A stretch of 64,000 nucleotides of DNA. Origin: Bacteroidales bacterium. Its GTDB lineage: Bacteria; Bacteroidota; Bacteroidia; Bacteroidales; UBA932. The stretch spans positions 252,903-316,902 of the forward strand of contig JAMPAT010000001.1 of NCBI GenBank assembly GCA_023667095.1. Reading direction: 5' to 3'. This document shows, piece by piece, positions 43,880 to 51,793 of this stretch. How positions within the stretch are numbered: the first letter of the stretch is position 1; the number at the start of each line of letters is the position of its first letter. The notes below the pieces were generated by a model that was not told where the DNA came from, ran no database searches, and was given only the letters and a program-made list of their open reading frames with translations. The translations under genes and the position numbers were made by a program.

Positions 43880-45255
43880 AATTGCATTTCCTTATAGTCT
43901 CCTGACTCAAAAAGATATCTGTGCACCTCCTGCACAACTTCAGTGAGTGAAGCCCTGTCAACGACAAAGCTGATGTTCACAAATGATGCCCCCTGGGAAA
44001 TCATATAGATATTACAGTCTTTCAGGGATGCCATTGTCTGGCGGAGCAGGCCACGCAGATTGACTATGTTCTTTCCGATGATAGAGACCTGGGACTTGTC
44101 ATTGTCAACATCCACCTCAGCAAACCCAGACAATTCACGGACCACATTGTCAAGGTTCTGGGAAGCATCGACCGTAAGCGAGATATTGGCCTCAGATGTA
44201 CTGATAAGGTCAACTGAGACCTTGTTCTCGGCAAATATCCCGAATACCCTGTTGAGAAACCCGGAGACATTGATCATCTTTGTTGAGAATATATTGAGCA
44301 GCAGGATATTTTCCTTGAATGACACAGACTTGACTCCATCCTCTATCTGGTTGCTCTGCAGGATTGCCGTACCTTCCCCGTCAGGCTTCATTGAATTGAG
44401 GACATATACAGGGATATTCTTCATCACTGCCGGCTCAATCGTAAGAGGGTGAAGGACCTTGGCTCCGAAATGTGCCATCTCTGCCGCCTCCTCAAACGAG
44501 ATTCTGCTGATATTCCTTGTGTTGCTGACCCTGCGTGGATCTGCTGTCCTTACTCCGTCCACGTCTGTCCATATCTCAATCCGGGAAGCATCTGCAGCCA
44601 TTCCTATCAATGATGCAGAATAGTCCGAGCCGCCACGTCCGAGCACTGCAGGCTCACCTTTTGAGGTAGAGGCGATAAATCCCTGCGTGATAACGGCATC
44701 AGCCCCATCGTATGCCCTTGAGATTTCTTCAGGCACCCTTTTGATGATTTCATCGATCAACGGCTCGCCCTTCATATATTCAGGAGTAGTGACAATCATC
44801 TTCCTTGCATCGATAAAGCCTGTCCTTATGCCCCTGTGGTTCATTGCATAGCATATTATTGTGGAAGAGAGCCACTCACCGTGGGAGATTATCTTGGCCT
44901 TGCTCCTGTCTGTCAGTTCCCCGAGGGAGCATACTGCCCCTACAAAAGACGCAAGGGAGTCACATATGCCGTCAACCTTGGCAACAGCTTCATTGCAGAG
45001 TTCCTCATCAGATGCAAGGAGTTCCTTTGCCAGGCCTGTATGGCGCATGCGCAGCTCAGAAAGTTTCTCGTCAGCGGCATCCCTATTGCCTTCTGCAGCG
45101 TTGTCGGCAATCTTGTACAGAAGGTCAGTGACCTTTGACAATGCGGACACAACTACAATCGGCTTCTCTGCCAGTTTCCCCTCCACTATTGACACCGTCC
45201 GCGATATTGCCTCATAATTGGCGACAGACGTGCCGCCGAATTTCATTACTATCAT
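43876..45255 (-). CDS. lysC: Monofunctional aspartate kinase
   Basis: 459 aa, ATG start. Aspartokinase phosphorylates L-aspartate, the first step for lysine, methionine and threonine. The kinase domain begins MIVMKFGGTSVANYEAIS and contains GRGGSDYSASLIGMAADASR and EIWTDVDGVRTADPR. Two ACT domains follow at the C-terminus (about 310-459: SVSFKENILLLNIFSTKMIN, EVDVDNDKSQVSIIGKNIV), which usually bind lysine for feedback inhibition. It is not fused to homoserine dehydrogenase. Both neighbours overlap it by four bases (dapE upstream, dapB downstream), so the operon is tightly coupled. Confidence 0.96.
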   Translation of the reverse strand: MIVMKFGGTSVANYEAISRTVSIVEGKLAEKPIVVVSALSKVTDLLYKIADNAAEGNRDAADEKLSELRMRHTGLAKELLASDEELCNEAVAKVDGICDSLASFVGAVCSLGELTDRSKAKIISHGEWLSSTIICYAMNHRGIRTGFIDARKMIVTTPEYMKGEPLIDEIIKRVPEEISRAYDGADAVITQGFIASTSKGEPAVLGRGGSDYSASLIGMAADASRIEIWTDVDGVRTADPRRVSNTRNISRISFEEAAEMAHFGAKVLHPLTIEPAVMKNIPVYVLNSMKPDGEGTAILQSNQIEDGVKSVSFKENILLLNIFSTKMINVSGFLNRVFGIFAENKVSVDLISTSEANISLTVDASQNLDNVVRELSGFAEVDVDNDKSQVSIIGKNIVNLRGLLRQTMASLKDCNIYMISQGASFVNISFVVDRASLTEVVQEVHRYLFESGDYKEMQL

Positions 45256-46274
45256 ATTTCTACCCTTTTAATTTTTTCAAAGATTGCGACATAGTTGTGC
45301 ACCGCTGTCTCCAGGTCATTGAGGGTTATATGCTCGGCATCAGTATGTGCAACAAGTATCGAGCCCGGCCCGCAAAGTGCCTTATGCCCGAAGTTGGTCA
45401 GCTGCGGAGCATCACTTCCGAACGCCACAGTCTTGGTCCTGAAGCCATCCAATGTAAGGTATTCGTCAGGGGTGTCCCCCCCGAAAGCCTCAACTGTGAC
45501 ATATTCATCATTGAAGCCAGCCATAGTACGGCTCACCATTTCATCGCTCGCAAATGTAGTACGGAAATATATCCTGAATGTCAGGCAGTCGCTCAATATG
45601 TTCTGCGGATTGTCGCTGACAAGCTTGCCTATGTTATAGGTTGTCTCTCCGAGTTTCGGGTCCATTGGAAATTCGATGGCACGGAGGGCATTCATCATGT
45701 CTATGAATCTCTCAACGGCACTTGCGCCGTAGACCGGATAGCCGGAATGGAAACTTTTCCCCTTTATGGTAACTGCAAATGACTTTGTCCCTTTGCTGGC
45801 AGACACCATCATGTTGTCCGTCGGTTCACCCACAATGACATATCTGCCGCCGGGGTGCATTGTGCGGAAGGCCTTGGCACCATATGAGCCGGTCTCCTCT
45901 CCATAGAGCAGCAGCAACCCGAATCCGGTCTCGCCCTTTGCCGCCAGTTCAAGGCATGCACTATACATCGAGAACAGCTGCCCCTTTGCATCGCATGCCC
46001 CCCTGCCGCGTATTACCATATTGCCGTCGTCCTTTTTCTCCACGGTCGGAGGAATATACGGAGGCACCGTATCCATATGGGTACAGAATACGACCTGAGG
46101 GTCTCCCCAGCTGAAAAGTATATTCTTAGGCTCTCCAGGGGCTGCGTTTTCCGGAATGCATGATACAGAACATCCCGGCACGGCAAGCCGTGTCATAAGA
46201 TGGTCTGCAAGGATTCCCTCCTTTGACGAGGTGGAATCCACACTGAGAATCTCAAGAAAAAGGTCCAAATCCAT
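45252..46274 (-). CDS. dapE: M20-family deacylase, succinyl-diaminopimelate desuccinylase (DapE-like)
   Basis: 340 aa from the ATG at 46274. M20 zinc peptidases remove acyl groups from amino acids. Metal and catalytic motifs are present: FCTHMDTVPPYIPPT with the His-Asp pair, RGRGACDAKGQL with the bridging Asp, YGEETGSYGAKAF with the catalytic Glu, VIVGEPTDN, and KGKSFHSGYPVYG. First gene of the seven-gene lysine operon, overlapping lysC by 4 nt. Relatives include ArgE, LysK and carboxypeptidases, but with dapD in the same operon the DapE role is the most economical. The substitution of a usual HG(H/G) motif by the C-terminal AHTDAEH segment (His in VAHTDAEHITL) fits the family. Confidence 0.87.
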   Translation of the reverse strand: MDLDLFLEILSVDSTSSKEGILADHLMTRLAVPGCSVSCIPENAAPGEPKNILFSWGDPQVVFCTHMDTVPPYIPPTVEKKDDGNMVIRGRGACDAKGQLFSMYSACLELAAKGETGFGLLLLYGEETGSYGAKAFRTMHPGGRYVIVGEPTDNMMVSASKGTKSFAVTIKGKSFHSGYPVYGASAVERFIDMMNALRAIEFPMDPKLGETTYNIGKLVSDNPQNILSDCLTFRIYFRTTFASDEMVSRTMAGFNDEYVTVEAFGGDTPDEYLTLDGFRTKTVAFGSDAPQLTNFGHKALCGPGSILVAHTDAEHITLNDLETAVHNYVAIFEKIKRVEI

Positions 46275-46404
46275 ATCAGGCAATTTTAAAAACCGTTTTA
46301 ACCTGTAAATTTAAACCATTAATTTCACGTGGCAATGGATACAATGGAGAATTTGCAGTACTTCTGCATACAACCAGATTGGTTAACGATGGTCCCAGCT
46401 GCCA

Positions 46405-48504
46405 CTACCGCACGACAATCTCGTCAAGGAACAGCCAAGATCCGGGCTTTGTATGGACATCAGCCTCCAGGCGGATATAGCGTGCCGTGGTCTCACCGGT
46501 GAATGCGAACGGGATGAACACCAGTTCATGGTCACGGTATGGGAATTCATTGTTGACAACTGCAACATTTTCAAAGGAGGCACCGTCAGAAGACACGGAG
46601 ATGCGCACCTGTTCCGGCAAGTAGACCCAAGCTCCGGGACTCTGCATAAATGTGGCACCGATATATTTCACAGGTGTGGCCTCACCAAGATCAACAGTGA
46701 CATCAATATCTGTAAGGAATCCCTGCCAACGCATGTCACCGTAGGTCCAGCCACCGATTATCCCATCTGTAAGCGTTGTCTCCCCGGAAGCAGGATATTT
46801 AGGATGCCATGCGTTGGAGTACGTCACCTTTGCCCCGACGGCAAGATGATTTTCCTCTGTAAGGCTGGCCTTCCTCTCACCGTATTCATTTTCGAGGTCA
46901 AATGTTTCATATCCCCTCATGCGCAGCTGCCCGAGAGCTGCAACAGCCCTGTCCCTGAAACTGGCATACTCCTTCCTTTCCGGCCTGCTCCACCCAATCT
47001 CGGCAATTGCAAGAGCACGTGGATAATACATATACTCTGCATGGGAATCATCTGTTATATACTCAGCCCACAGATTTGCCTGCACTCCGAGAATATGCGA
47101 CATGTCTTCATCTGTCACACCAGGTTCGGAAGGCTCGTATGAATATACCTTGGAAAGAGGGGTATAGCCTCCTATCGAAAGCGGTTCCCTGAACGGTGCA
47201 TCCTGGTTGTAGTCAATATAGCAATATGCCCCTGGAGTCATTATCACGTCATGTCCGGCCTTGGCTGCAGCTATCCCCTGCTCACTTCCGCGCCACGACA
47301 TCACAGTTGCATTGGGGGCAAGTCCACCGTCCATTATCTCATCCCAGCCTATTATTTTCCGCCCTTTTGAATTGACGAATTTCTCAATCCGGTGAATCAG
47401 ATAGCTTTGGAGCTCATCCACACTTGACAGCCCCTCTTCCTCCATCCTCCTCCGGCAATGGGGACACTCACGCCATGCCCCTTTCCCTGCCTCATCTCCA
47501 CCTATATGTATATATTCAGACGGGAACATCTCCATCACCTCGGCAAGCACATTCTCGAAGAAGCTGAATGTCTCCTCTTTCCCAGGACATACGTCACCAT
47601 TGACATATGGCTTTCCGCTGCATCCAAGGGCAGGATATGCTGCAGTGACTTCCTCACTGTGTCCCGGCATCTCTATCTCAGGTATTATCATGATATGGCG
47701 GACTGCCGCGTATTCAAGAAGTTCCCTTATGTCATCCTTGGTATAATAGCCTCCATATGCAGACGGCGCATCCTTTTCACAATAACGTGCACCGGCAGCA
47801 GTCCAGTCCATCCATTTCCTCTGCGGTCTCCATGCAGCAAATTCCGTCAGGCGCGGAAAGGCATCTGTCTCCAGCCTCCACCCTGCAGCATCGGTAAGAT
47901 GCAGGTGCATACGGTTAAGCTTGAACAGGGCCATTGCATCCATCTGCCTTTTAAGGAAATCGACACTGCGGAAATGCCTTGACACATCTACCATAAGTCC
48001 CCTGTAGCCGAAGCGTGGCGAGTCGCTGACCGTACAGCACTGCAGTCCGCGGCATTGCCCGTCACGTGTCATCTGCAGAAGGCTCTGCACCGCATAGAAG
48101 GCACCGGAGAGTCCATCCGCCTTTATGTCAATGCCTTTCTTTGATATTTCAAGTATATACCCTTCTTCACCGTAGCCTGTCTTTCCACCGGAATGGATGC
48201 GCACATCCGCCCTGGAAGGACGTCCGGCAAACACCGTAAGCCCAAGTGGAGATGCCTCTACATAGTCAATGAAATCCTCCAGTCCAGCAGCATCCTCACC
48301 TGAAATGCAGGAAATGCTGAAGGTTGCAGCCTCAGGCAGCAGATACTCACCTTTGCCATATACTGTATTCTCCGGAACCGGGATAATGCCATCCGGGCCG
48401 GCCACGGATATTTCACTTGCATAAAGGCCGGCATCAGCCAAAAGCATTGCTGCAGCAAGTCCGGAGAAAGCAGCTGCCTTTAATGTCCTATGTATTCCCA
48501 TCAT
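46405..48504 (-). CDS. GH20 beta-N-acetylhexosaminidase with discoidin-like domain
   Basis: 699 aa; tandem ATGs at 48504 and 48501. A signal peptide ends around AGLYAS. Domain order: GH20b N-terminal (about 35-155), GH20 barrel (about 160-520) with the catalytic Asp337-Glu338 pair in YIHIGGDEAGKGAW, MVDVSRHFRSVDFLKRQMDA, RMHLHLTDAAGWRLE and IPEIEMPGHSEEVTAAY, and a C-terminal F5/8-type domain of about 130 residues (DITVDLGEATPVKYIGATFM, VRISVSSDGASFENVAV). GH20 enzymes cut terminal beta-linked GlcNAc or GalNAc. It would act on N-glycan antennae or mucin and complement the GH18 and GH2 enzymes in this window. A -7 box (complement of 48530-48537, TACATTTG) precedes it. Confidence 0.92.
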   Translation of the reverse strand: MMGIHRTLKAAAFSGLAAAMLLADAGLYASEISVAGPDGIIPVPENTVYGKGEYLLPEAATFSISCISGEDAAGLEDFIDYVEASPLGLTVFAGRPSRADVRIHSGGKTGYGEEGYILEISKKGIDIKADGLSGAFYAVQSLLQMTRDGQCRGLQCCTVSDSPRFGYRGLMVDVSRHFRSVDFLKRQMDAMALFKLNRMHLHLTDAAGWRLETDAFPRLTEFAAWRPQRKWMDWTAAGARYCEKDAPSAYGGYYTKDDIRELLEYAAVRHIMIIPEIEMPGHSEEVTAAYPALGCSGKPYVNGDVCPGKEETFSFFENVLAEVMEMFPSEYIHIGGDEAGKGAWRECPHCRRRMEEEGLSSVDELQSYLIHRIEKFVNSKGRKIIGWDEIMDGGLAPNATVMSWRGSEQGIAAAKAGHDVIMTPGAYCYIDYNQDAPFREPLSIGGYTPLSKVYSYEPSEPGVTDEDMSHILGVQANLWAEYITDDSHAEYMYYPRALAIAEIGWSRPERKEYASFRDRAVAALGQLRMRGYETFDLENEYGERKASLTEENHLAVGAKVTYSNAWHPKYPASGETTLTDGIIGGWTYGDMRWQGFLTDIDVTVDLGEATPVKYIGATFMQSPGAWVYLPEQVRISVSSDGASFENVAVVNNEFPYRDHELVFIPFAFTGETTARYIRLEADVHTKPGSWLFLDEIVVR

Positions 48505-48560
48505 CTTTAGGTTTATTGAAGTCCGGATGCAAATGTAGTGGATATTTTGAAATAATCTTG

Positions 48561-48568
48561 TATCTTTG
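48561..48568 (+). promoter_or_regulatory. -7 box driving the MFS transporter leader
   Basis: TATCTTTG matches TAnnTTTG. A TTTG at 48546-48549 is too close to be a standard -33. The predicted 5' end is about 48575. Confidence 0.45.
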
Positions 48569-48614
48569 CAGCCGCAAAGGCCGCAGCCGTACTTTATCAA
48601 TAAAAGTCAAGTCG

Positions 48615-48668
48615 CGCGTATAACGGGAATGCATAAGTAGTGTGTAGTAGACCGGGTACGCGTTTTTT
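48615..48668 (+). terminator. Terminator-like hairpin inside the MFS leader
   Basis: CGCGTA (48615-48620) pairs with TACGCG (48657-48662), with a CGG/CCG extension inside, and a run of six T (48663-48668) follows. It lies 167 nt before the MFS ATG. It may be an attenuator or the end of a small RNA that starts at about 48575. Confidence 0.5.
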
Positions 48669-48835
48669 GTATCCTCTACTTTTGTCTAACAATTAACATA
48701 AAGGAGTATTGCCTTCATCCTGAGGACTTTCCTCTGTGAGCATCCGGCTATGGCCGGATAGCCGTAGAGCAAGTCCAGTGGAATTATGGAGGTATGTTGT
48801 CATCAATTCCATTATCAGACCTAAAGATTTTCATC

Positions 48836-50311
48836 ATGGACAAAACAACCGGATCAATCAATTTCGAAAGCCAGCGCAAGGCACCATTGCCAAATTTCAG
48901 GGACTGGGTACCGGACAAGGCAAGGATTGTCCTTTACCTCGTCTTCCTATGCATGTTCCAGTTTACCAACGGAATATATTTCACAGCATTCCCGCAGATG
49001 CAGGAAGCACTGTCACTTACTATGGAGGATGTCTCCCTGCTGGGGCAGACAGTACTGGCCGGGCTGACATTCTATTTCCCTATAGCGTTCAGGCTGAAGT
49101 TCCGCTTCCCCAACAAATGGAACCTCTTCGCTGCAGCAGGCATACAGATGATCTGCAATATCGTGTTCCCGCATCTTGAATCAATGCCGGCAATGATTGC
49201 GATATGCTATCTTGGAGGATTCTGCAGGCTGTACGGGACATTCGAATGCTTCTCAAATCTGCTTCCAAGAATCACACCGTCATATAACTATGCGGTCTTC
49301 CTTTCATTCGTATTCTTTGTTGTCATAGGCTTCGTCAACATATTCGACATAGTATCAGCCCACATAATATACTATTCCGGATGGGAGACTGTCCATCTCG
49401 TCTCTGCAGTGCTGCTGGCGGCCGGAATGGCAATGATACTGATATTCATGAAGACATTCAGGCCAGGTCCGCCACAGTCGATGAAAGGAATAGACTGGGC
49501 AGGGATGGCAGCATGGAGCATATTCCTGATGTCAGCAATATACATAGCCATCTATGGCAACCGGCTCGGGTGGTGGCAGTCAGGCCACATACAGGCGGCA
49601 ACTGCTGCAGCACTGGCATGCCTTGCATACGGGATATGGGCAATGCATGGCAAAAAGAAGCCGTTCATTGCACGTGAAGCATTCCAGATGAAGCACTTCT
49701 GGACAATAATGGGAATCTTTGCTGTTATGGACATCATGATTGCTGCACAGACGGTCCTCCAGAATACATATTGCTCTGCATGCCTTGGTCTCGGCTATCT
49801 GCAGAATGGAAATCTCAGATGGCCCGACTTCATCGGAAAGGCTGCCGGAGCCGCATTCTGCTGCATGGCAATGGTGCGCTGGCATATCGGCACAAGGAAT
49901 CTCGTGTCCATAGCATTCTGCGCAATCACGATGTATATGGCAGGCATGTATGCAAATGTCACATACGGTGCTGGGCCGGCAGGCCTCTACCTTCCCATAA
50001 TGCTATGCGGATTCGGACAGATAATCATATTCATTGTCCTTACCACATACGTCCAGAGGCATGCAGATTTCACATATTACTTCCAGATGATATGCATTCT
50101 CGGGTTCATAAGGACAGGCGTAGGCGTTCCTGCCGGAAACGCCCTGATTGAAATGGCAATGAAGCCATTCATCCCACGCGAAGGCCTGTCCGGTGCAATA
50201 GGGGAACTGTACGGAATGGAAATCATACTTGGCATTTCAATGCTCTCGGCAATCCTCCTGTACAGGATTCTCGGAAAGGCCAATATGAGATACCAGGTAC
50301 AGCGGAGCTGA
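48836..50311 (+). CDS. MFS transporter of unknown substrate
   Basis: 491 aa from the ATG at 48836 (MDKTTGSINF); an ATG at 48794 is possible but follows a GGAGG too closely. About 12-14 hydrophobic helices span the protein (for example LSFVFFVVIGFVNIFDIVSA, MILIFMKTFRP, MKHFWTIMGIFAVMDIMIAA, PIMLCGFGQIIIFIVLTTYV). It looks closest to the DHA2/EmrB-like exporters of the MFS, but the helix 1 and 2 segments are unusual, reading NGIYFTAFPQMQEALSLTMEDVS, a drug-resistance-like loop. The transported compound is unknown. It converges with the last gene (LolA-like) of the polyene-like operon, so a link to that product is only positional. It is preceded by a long structured leader. Confidence 0.7.
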   Translation: MDKTTGSINFESQRKAPLPNFRDWVPDKARIVLYLVFLCMFQFTNGIYFTAFPQMQEALSLTMEDVSLLGQTVLAGLTFYFPIAFRLKFRFPNKWNLFAAAGIQMICNIVFPHLESMPAMIAICYLGGFCRLYGTFECFSNLLPRITPSYNYAVFLSFVFFVVIGFVNIFDIVSAHIIYYSGWETVHLVSAVLLAAGMAMILIFMKTFRPGPPQSMKGIDWAGMAAWSIFLMSAIYIAIYGNRLGWWQSGHIQAATAAALACLAYGIWAMHGKKKPFIAREAFQMKHFWTIMGIFAVMDIMIAAQTVLQNTYCSACLGLGYLQNGNLRWPDFIGKAAGAAFCCMAMVRWHIGTRNLVSIAFCAITMYMAGMYANVTYGAGPAGLYLPIMLCGFGQIIIFIVLTTYVQRHADFTYYFQMICILGFIRTGVGVPAGNALIEMAMKPFIPREGLSGAIGELYGMEIILGISMLSAILLYRILGKANMRYQVQRS

Positions 50312-50330
50312 TGCCGTAATCCGGCTTTCC

Positions 50331-50939
50331 CTACCTATATACATCAGGATCAACATCCACGTTGGTCCTGATTGAGGACATTTCGTAGAGAGTGCTGATC
50401 TTCGAGAATTCCACCATCTTCATGCTTTTGAGGACACAGGTCTTCTGGTCATAGAGAAGGACAATGGAAGAGTAGCCCTTGGCAGCCTTCTTGCGTGCAG
50501 TCATTGTCACAAGATACCCGTCCTTTGTCTGCTCCACTGCCACATCGGCATCATTTGCCTGTGCAAGTGAACGGACATGGCCATTGATACAGCTGAGCAA
50601 TGTTGTGCTCAGGCTTCCCATCATTGCATTCTTCGATGTGTCGAAAACATTCTGCTTGCCACCGCGCACCATGCGCAGCCTTGTGCCGTCAATAATGAAC
50701 ACATCAGTTGCAGGTGTGGTGTACAGCATTGACATCCTGTCCTTTGAATTAAAATACAGAGTCCCCGCGGATTTTATCTCCTTTCCGCTTGCAGGGAGCG
50801 TCCTGGTCTGGTCAAAATGCGCCTCTATGCTTTCCACAGATGCGTTCATAGACTCAATCCGGTCCAGAATCCTGTCCTCGGCGGAAAGAGCGAAAGGCAA
50901 TGCAATGAGCATTGCCAATATCATATATATTCTTTTCAT
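50331..50939 (-). CDS. LolA-like outer-membrane lipoprotein carrier
   Basis: 202 aa from the ATG at 50939; an ATG at 50945 is also possible. A signal peptide ends LSAEDRIL. The LolA-like fold shows SIEAHFDQTRTLPASGKEIK, SAGTLYFNSKDRMSMLYTTP, TDVFIIDGTRLRMVRGGKQN and the closing GYSSIVLLYDQKTCVLKSMK. LolA chaperones lipoproteins across the periplasm, and LolA-like proteins also occur in aryl polyene and flexirubin gene clusters, where they are thought to move a lipid to the outer membrane. It is the last gene of the nine-gene operon and is 57 nt after fabG. The genome's main LolA should be elsewhere. Confidence 0.83.
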   Translation of the reverse strand: MKRIYMILAMLIALPFALSAEDRILDRIESMNASVESIEAHFDQTRTLPASGKEIKSAGTLYFNSKDRMSMLYTTPATDVFIIDGTRLRMVRGGKQNVFDTSKNAMMGSLSTTLLSCINGHVRSLAQANDADVAVEQTKDGYLVTMTARKKAAKGYSSIVLLYDQKTCVLKSMKMVEFSKISTLYEMSSIRTNVDVDPDVYR

Positions 50940-50996
50940 CGTCATAAAAATTTTCCCGGCTGCCTGGCAAGGTAATGCCGGACAAAGACGTCAAAA

Positions 50997-51725
50997 TTAC
51001 GAATACAGTCCCCCGTTTATTGAGATGCACTCTCCTGTGATATATCCTGCCTCCTTTGATGCAAGGAATCCCACGAGTGCAGCGATCTCCTCCGGTTCGC
51101 CGAAGCGGTTCATCGGGATAGTCTTCTTCAGCTCTGCCTCATCCAGTCCCTCAACCATATCGGTCTTCACAAATCCAGGGGCCACAGCGTTTACAGTAAC
51201 ACCCTTGCGTCCTACTTCCTGAGCAAGTGCCTTTGTCGATGCAATAAGTCCCCCCTTTGCTGCGGAATAGTTGCACTGTCCCGGCAATCCCTTCAGTCCA
51301 GAAAGCGACGCCATATTGATGATACGGCCATATTTCTTCACAAGCATAGGCTTGAGGAGCGGCCTTGTCACATTGTAGAATGCGTTGAGACTTGTGCCAA
51401 GGACCTTCATCCAGTCCTCAGGCTCCATCCAGAGCATAAGGTTGTCGCGGCGGATTCCTGCATTGTTGACAAGCACCTCGATATATTCGCCCTCATGTGC
51501 AGCCTGCCACCCCTCGATGGCAGCAACAGTAGCCCCGTTATCGGATACATCAAATTTCAGAAGTTCCCCGTCGCTGCCAGCCTCGCGGACAAGCTCCAGG
51601 GTCTTCTCTGCCTCTGCGTCATTTGAGACATAGTTTACAACCACTTTGTAGCCCATCTGCGCAAGCTTGACACAGACAGCACGGCCGATTCCACGGCTCC
51701 CTCCAGTTACAAGTGCATATTTCAT
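50997..51725 (-). CDS. 3-oxoacyl-ACP reductase (FabG type)
   Basis: 242 aa, ATG start. Short-chain dehydrogenase that reduces 3-ketoacyl-ACP with NADPH. The nucleotide motif GGSRGIGRAV is at residues 8-17 and the catalytic Ser140-Tyr153-Lys157 triad is complete (IINMASLSGLKGLPGQCNYS, AAKGG). NNAGIRRDNLMLWM, VNAVAPGFVKTDM and GECISINGGLYS are standard FabG sequences. It lies in the polyene-like operon with its own ketosynthase, dehydratase and ACP, so it likely serves that pathway. The fab operon at 3.7-7.4 kb lacks a fabG; this could in principle serve both. Confidence 0.92.
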   Translation of the reverse strand: MKYALVTGGSRGIGRAVCVKLAQMGYKVVVNYVSNDAEAEKTLELVREAGSDGELLKFDVSDNGATVAAIEGWQAAHEGEYIEVLVNNAGIRRDNLMLWMEPEDWMKVLGTSLNAFYNVTRPLLKPMLVKKYGRIINMASLSGLKGLPGQCNYSAAKGGLIASTKALAQEVGRKGVTVNAVAPGFVKTDMVEGLDEAELKKTIPMNRFGEPEEIAALVGFLASKEAGYITGECISINGGLYS

Positions 51726-51793
51726 ATCTTCTTTGTTTTAAATTATAATTCCATAATTATGTTTCCTGAAGCAATCCCGCCATCTGTACAAGC

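Larger units (their letters stand above)
48505..48835. other. Divergent intergenic region: GH20 promoter and structured leader of the MFS gene
   Basis: Minus strand -7 box TACATTTG (complement of 48530-48537) faces GH20. Plus strand -7 box TATCTTTG (48561-48568) starts a leader of about 265 nt before the MFS ATG. The leader contains an intrinsic-terminator-like structure at 48615-48668 and a second hairpin (ATCCGGC...GCCGGAT, near 48741-48762). No ORF is convincing here. Confidence 0.6.

Noticed and set aside
46275..46404. Lysine riboswitch ahead of the dap operon
   Set aside because: The gap is only about 130 bp, too short for the large lysine aptamer, and no matching stems are apparent.
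48741..48762. TPP or cobalamin riboswitch in the MFS leader
   Set aside because: The hairpin lacks the conserved core sequences of both classes; I only report it as a structured leader.
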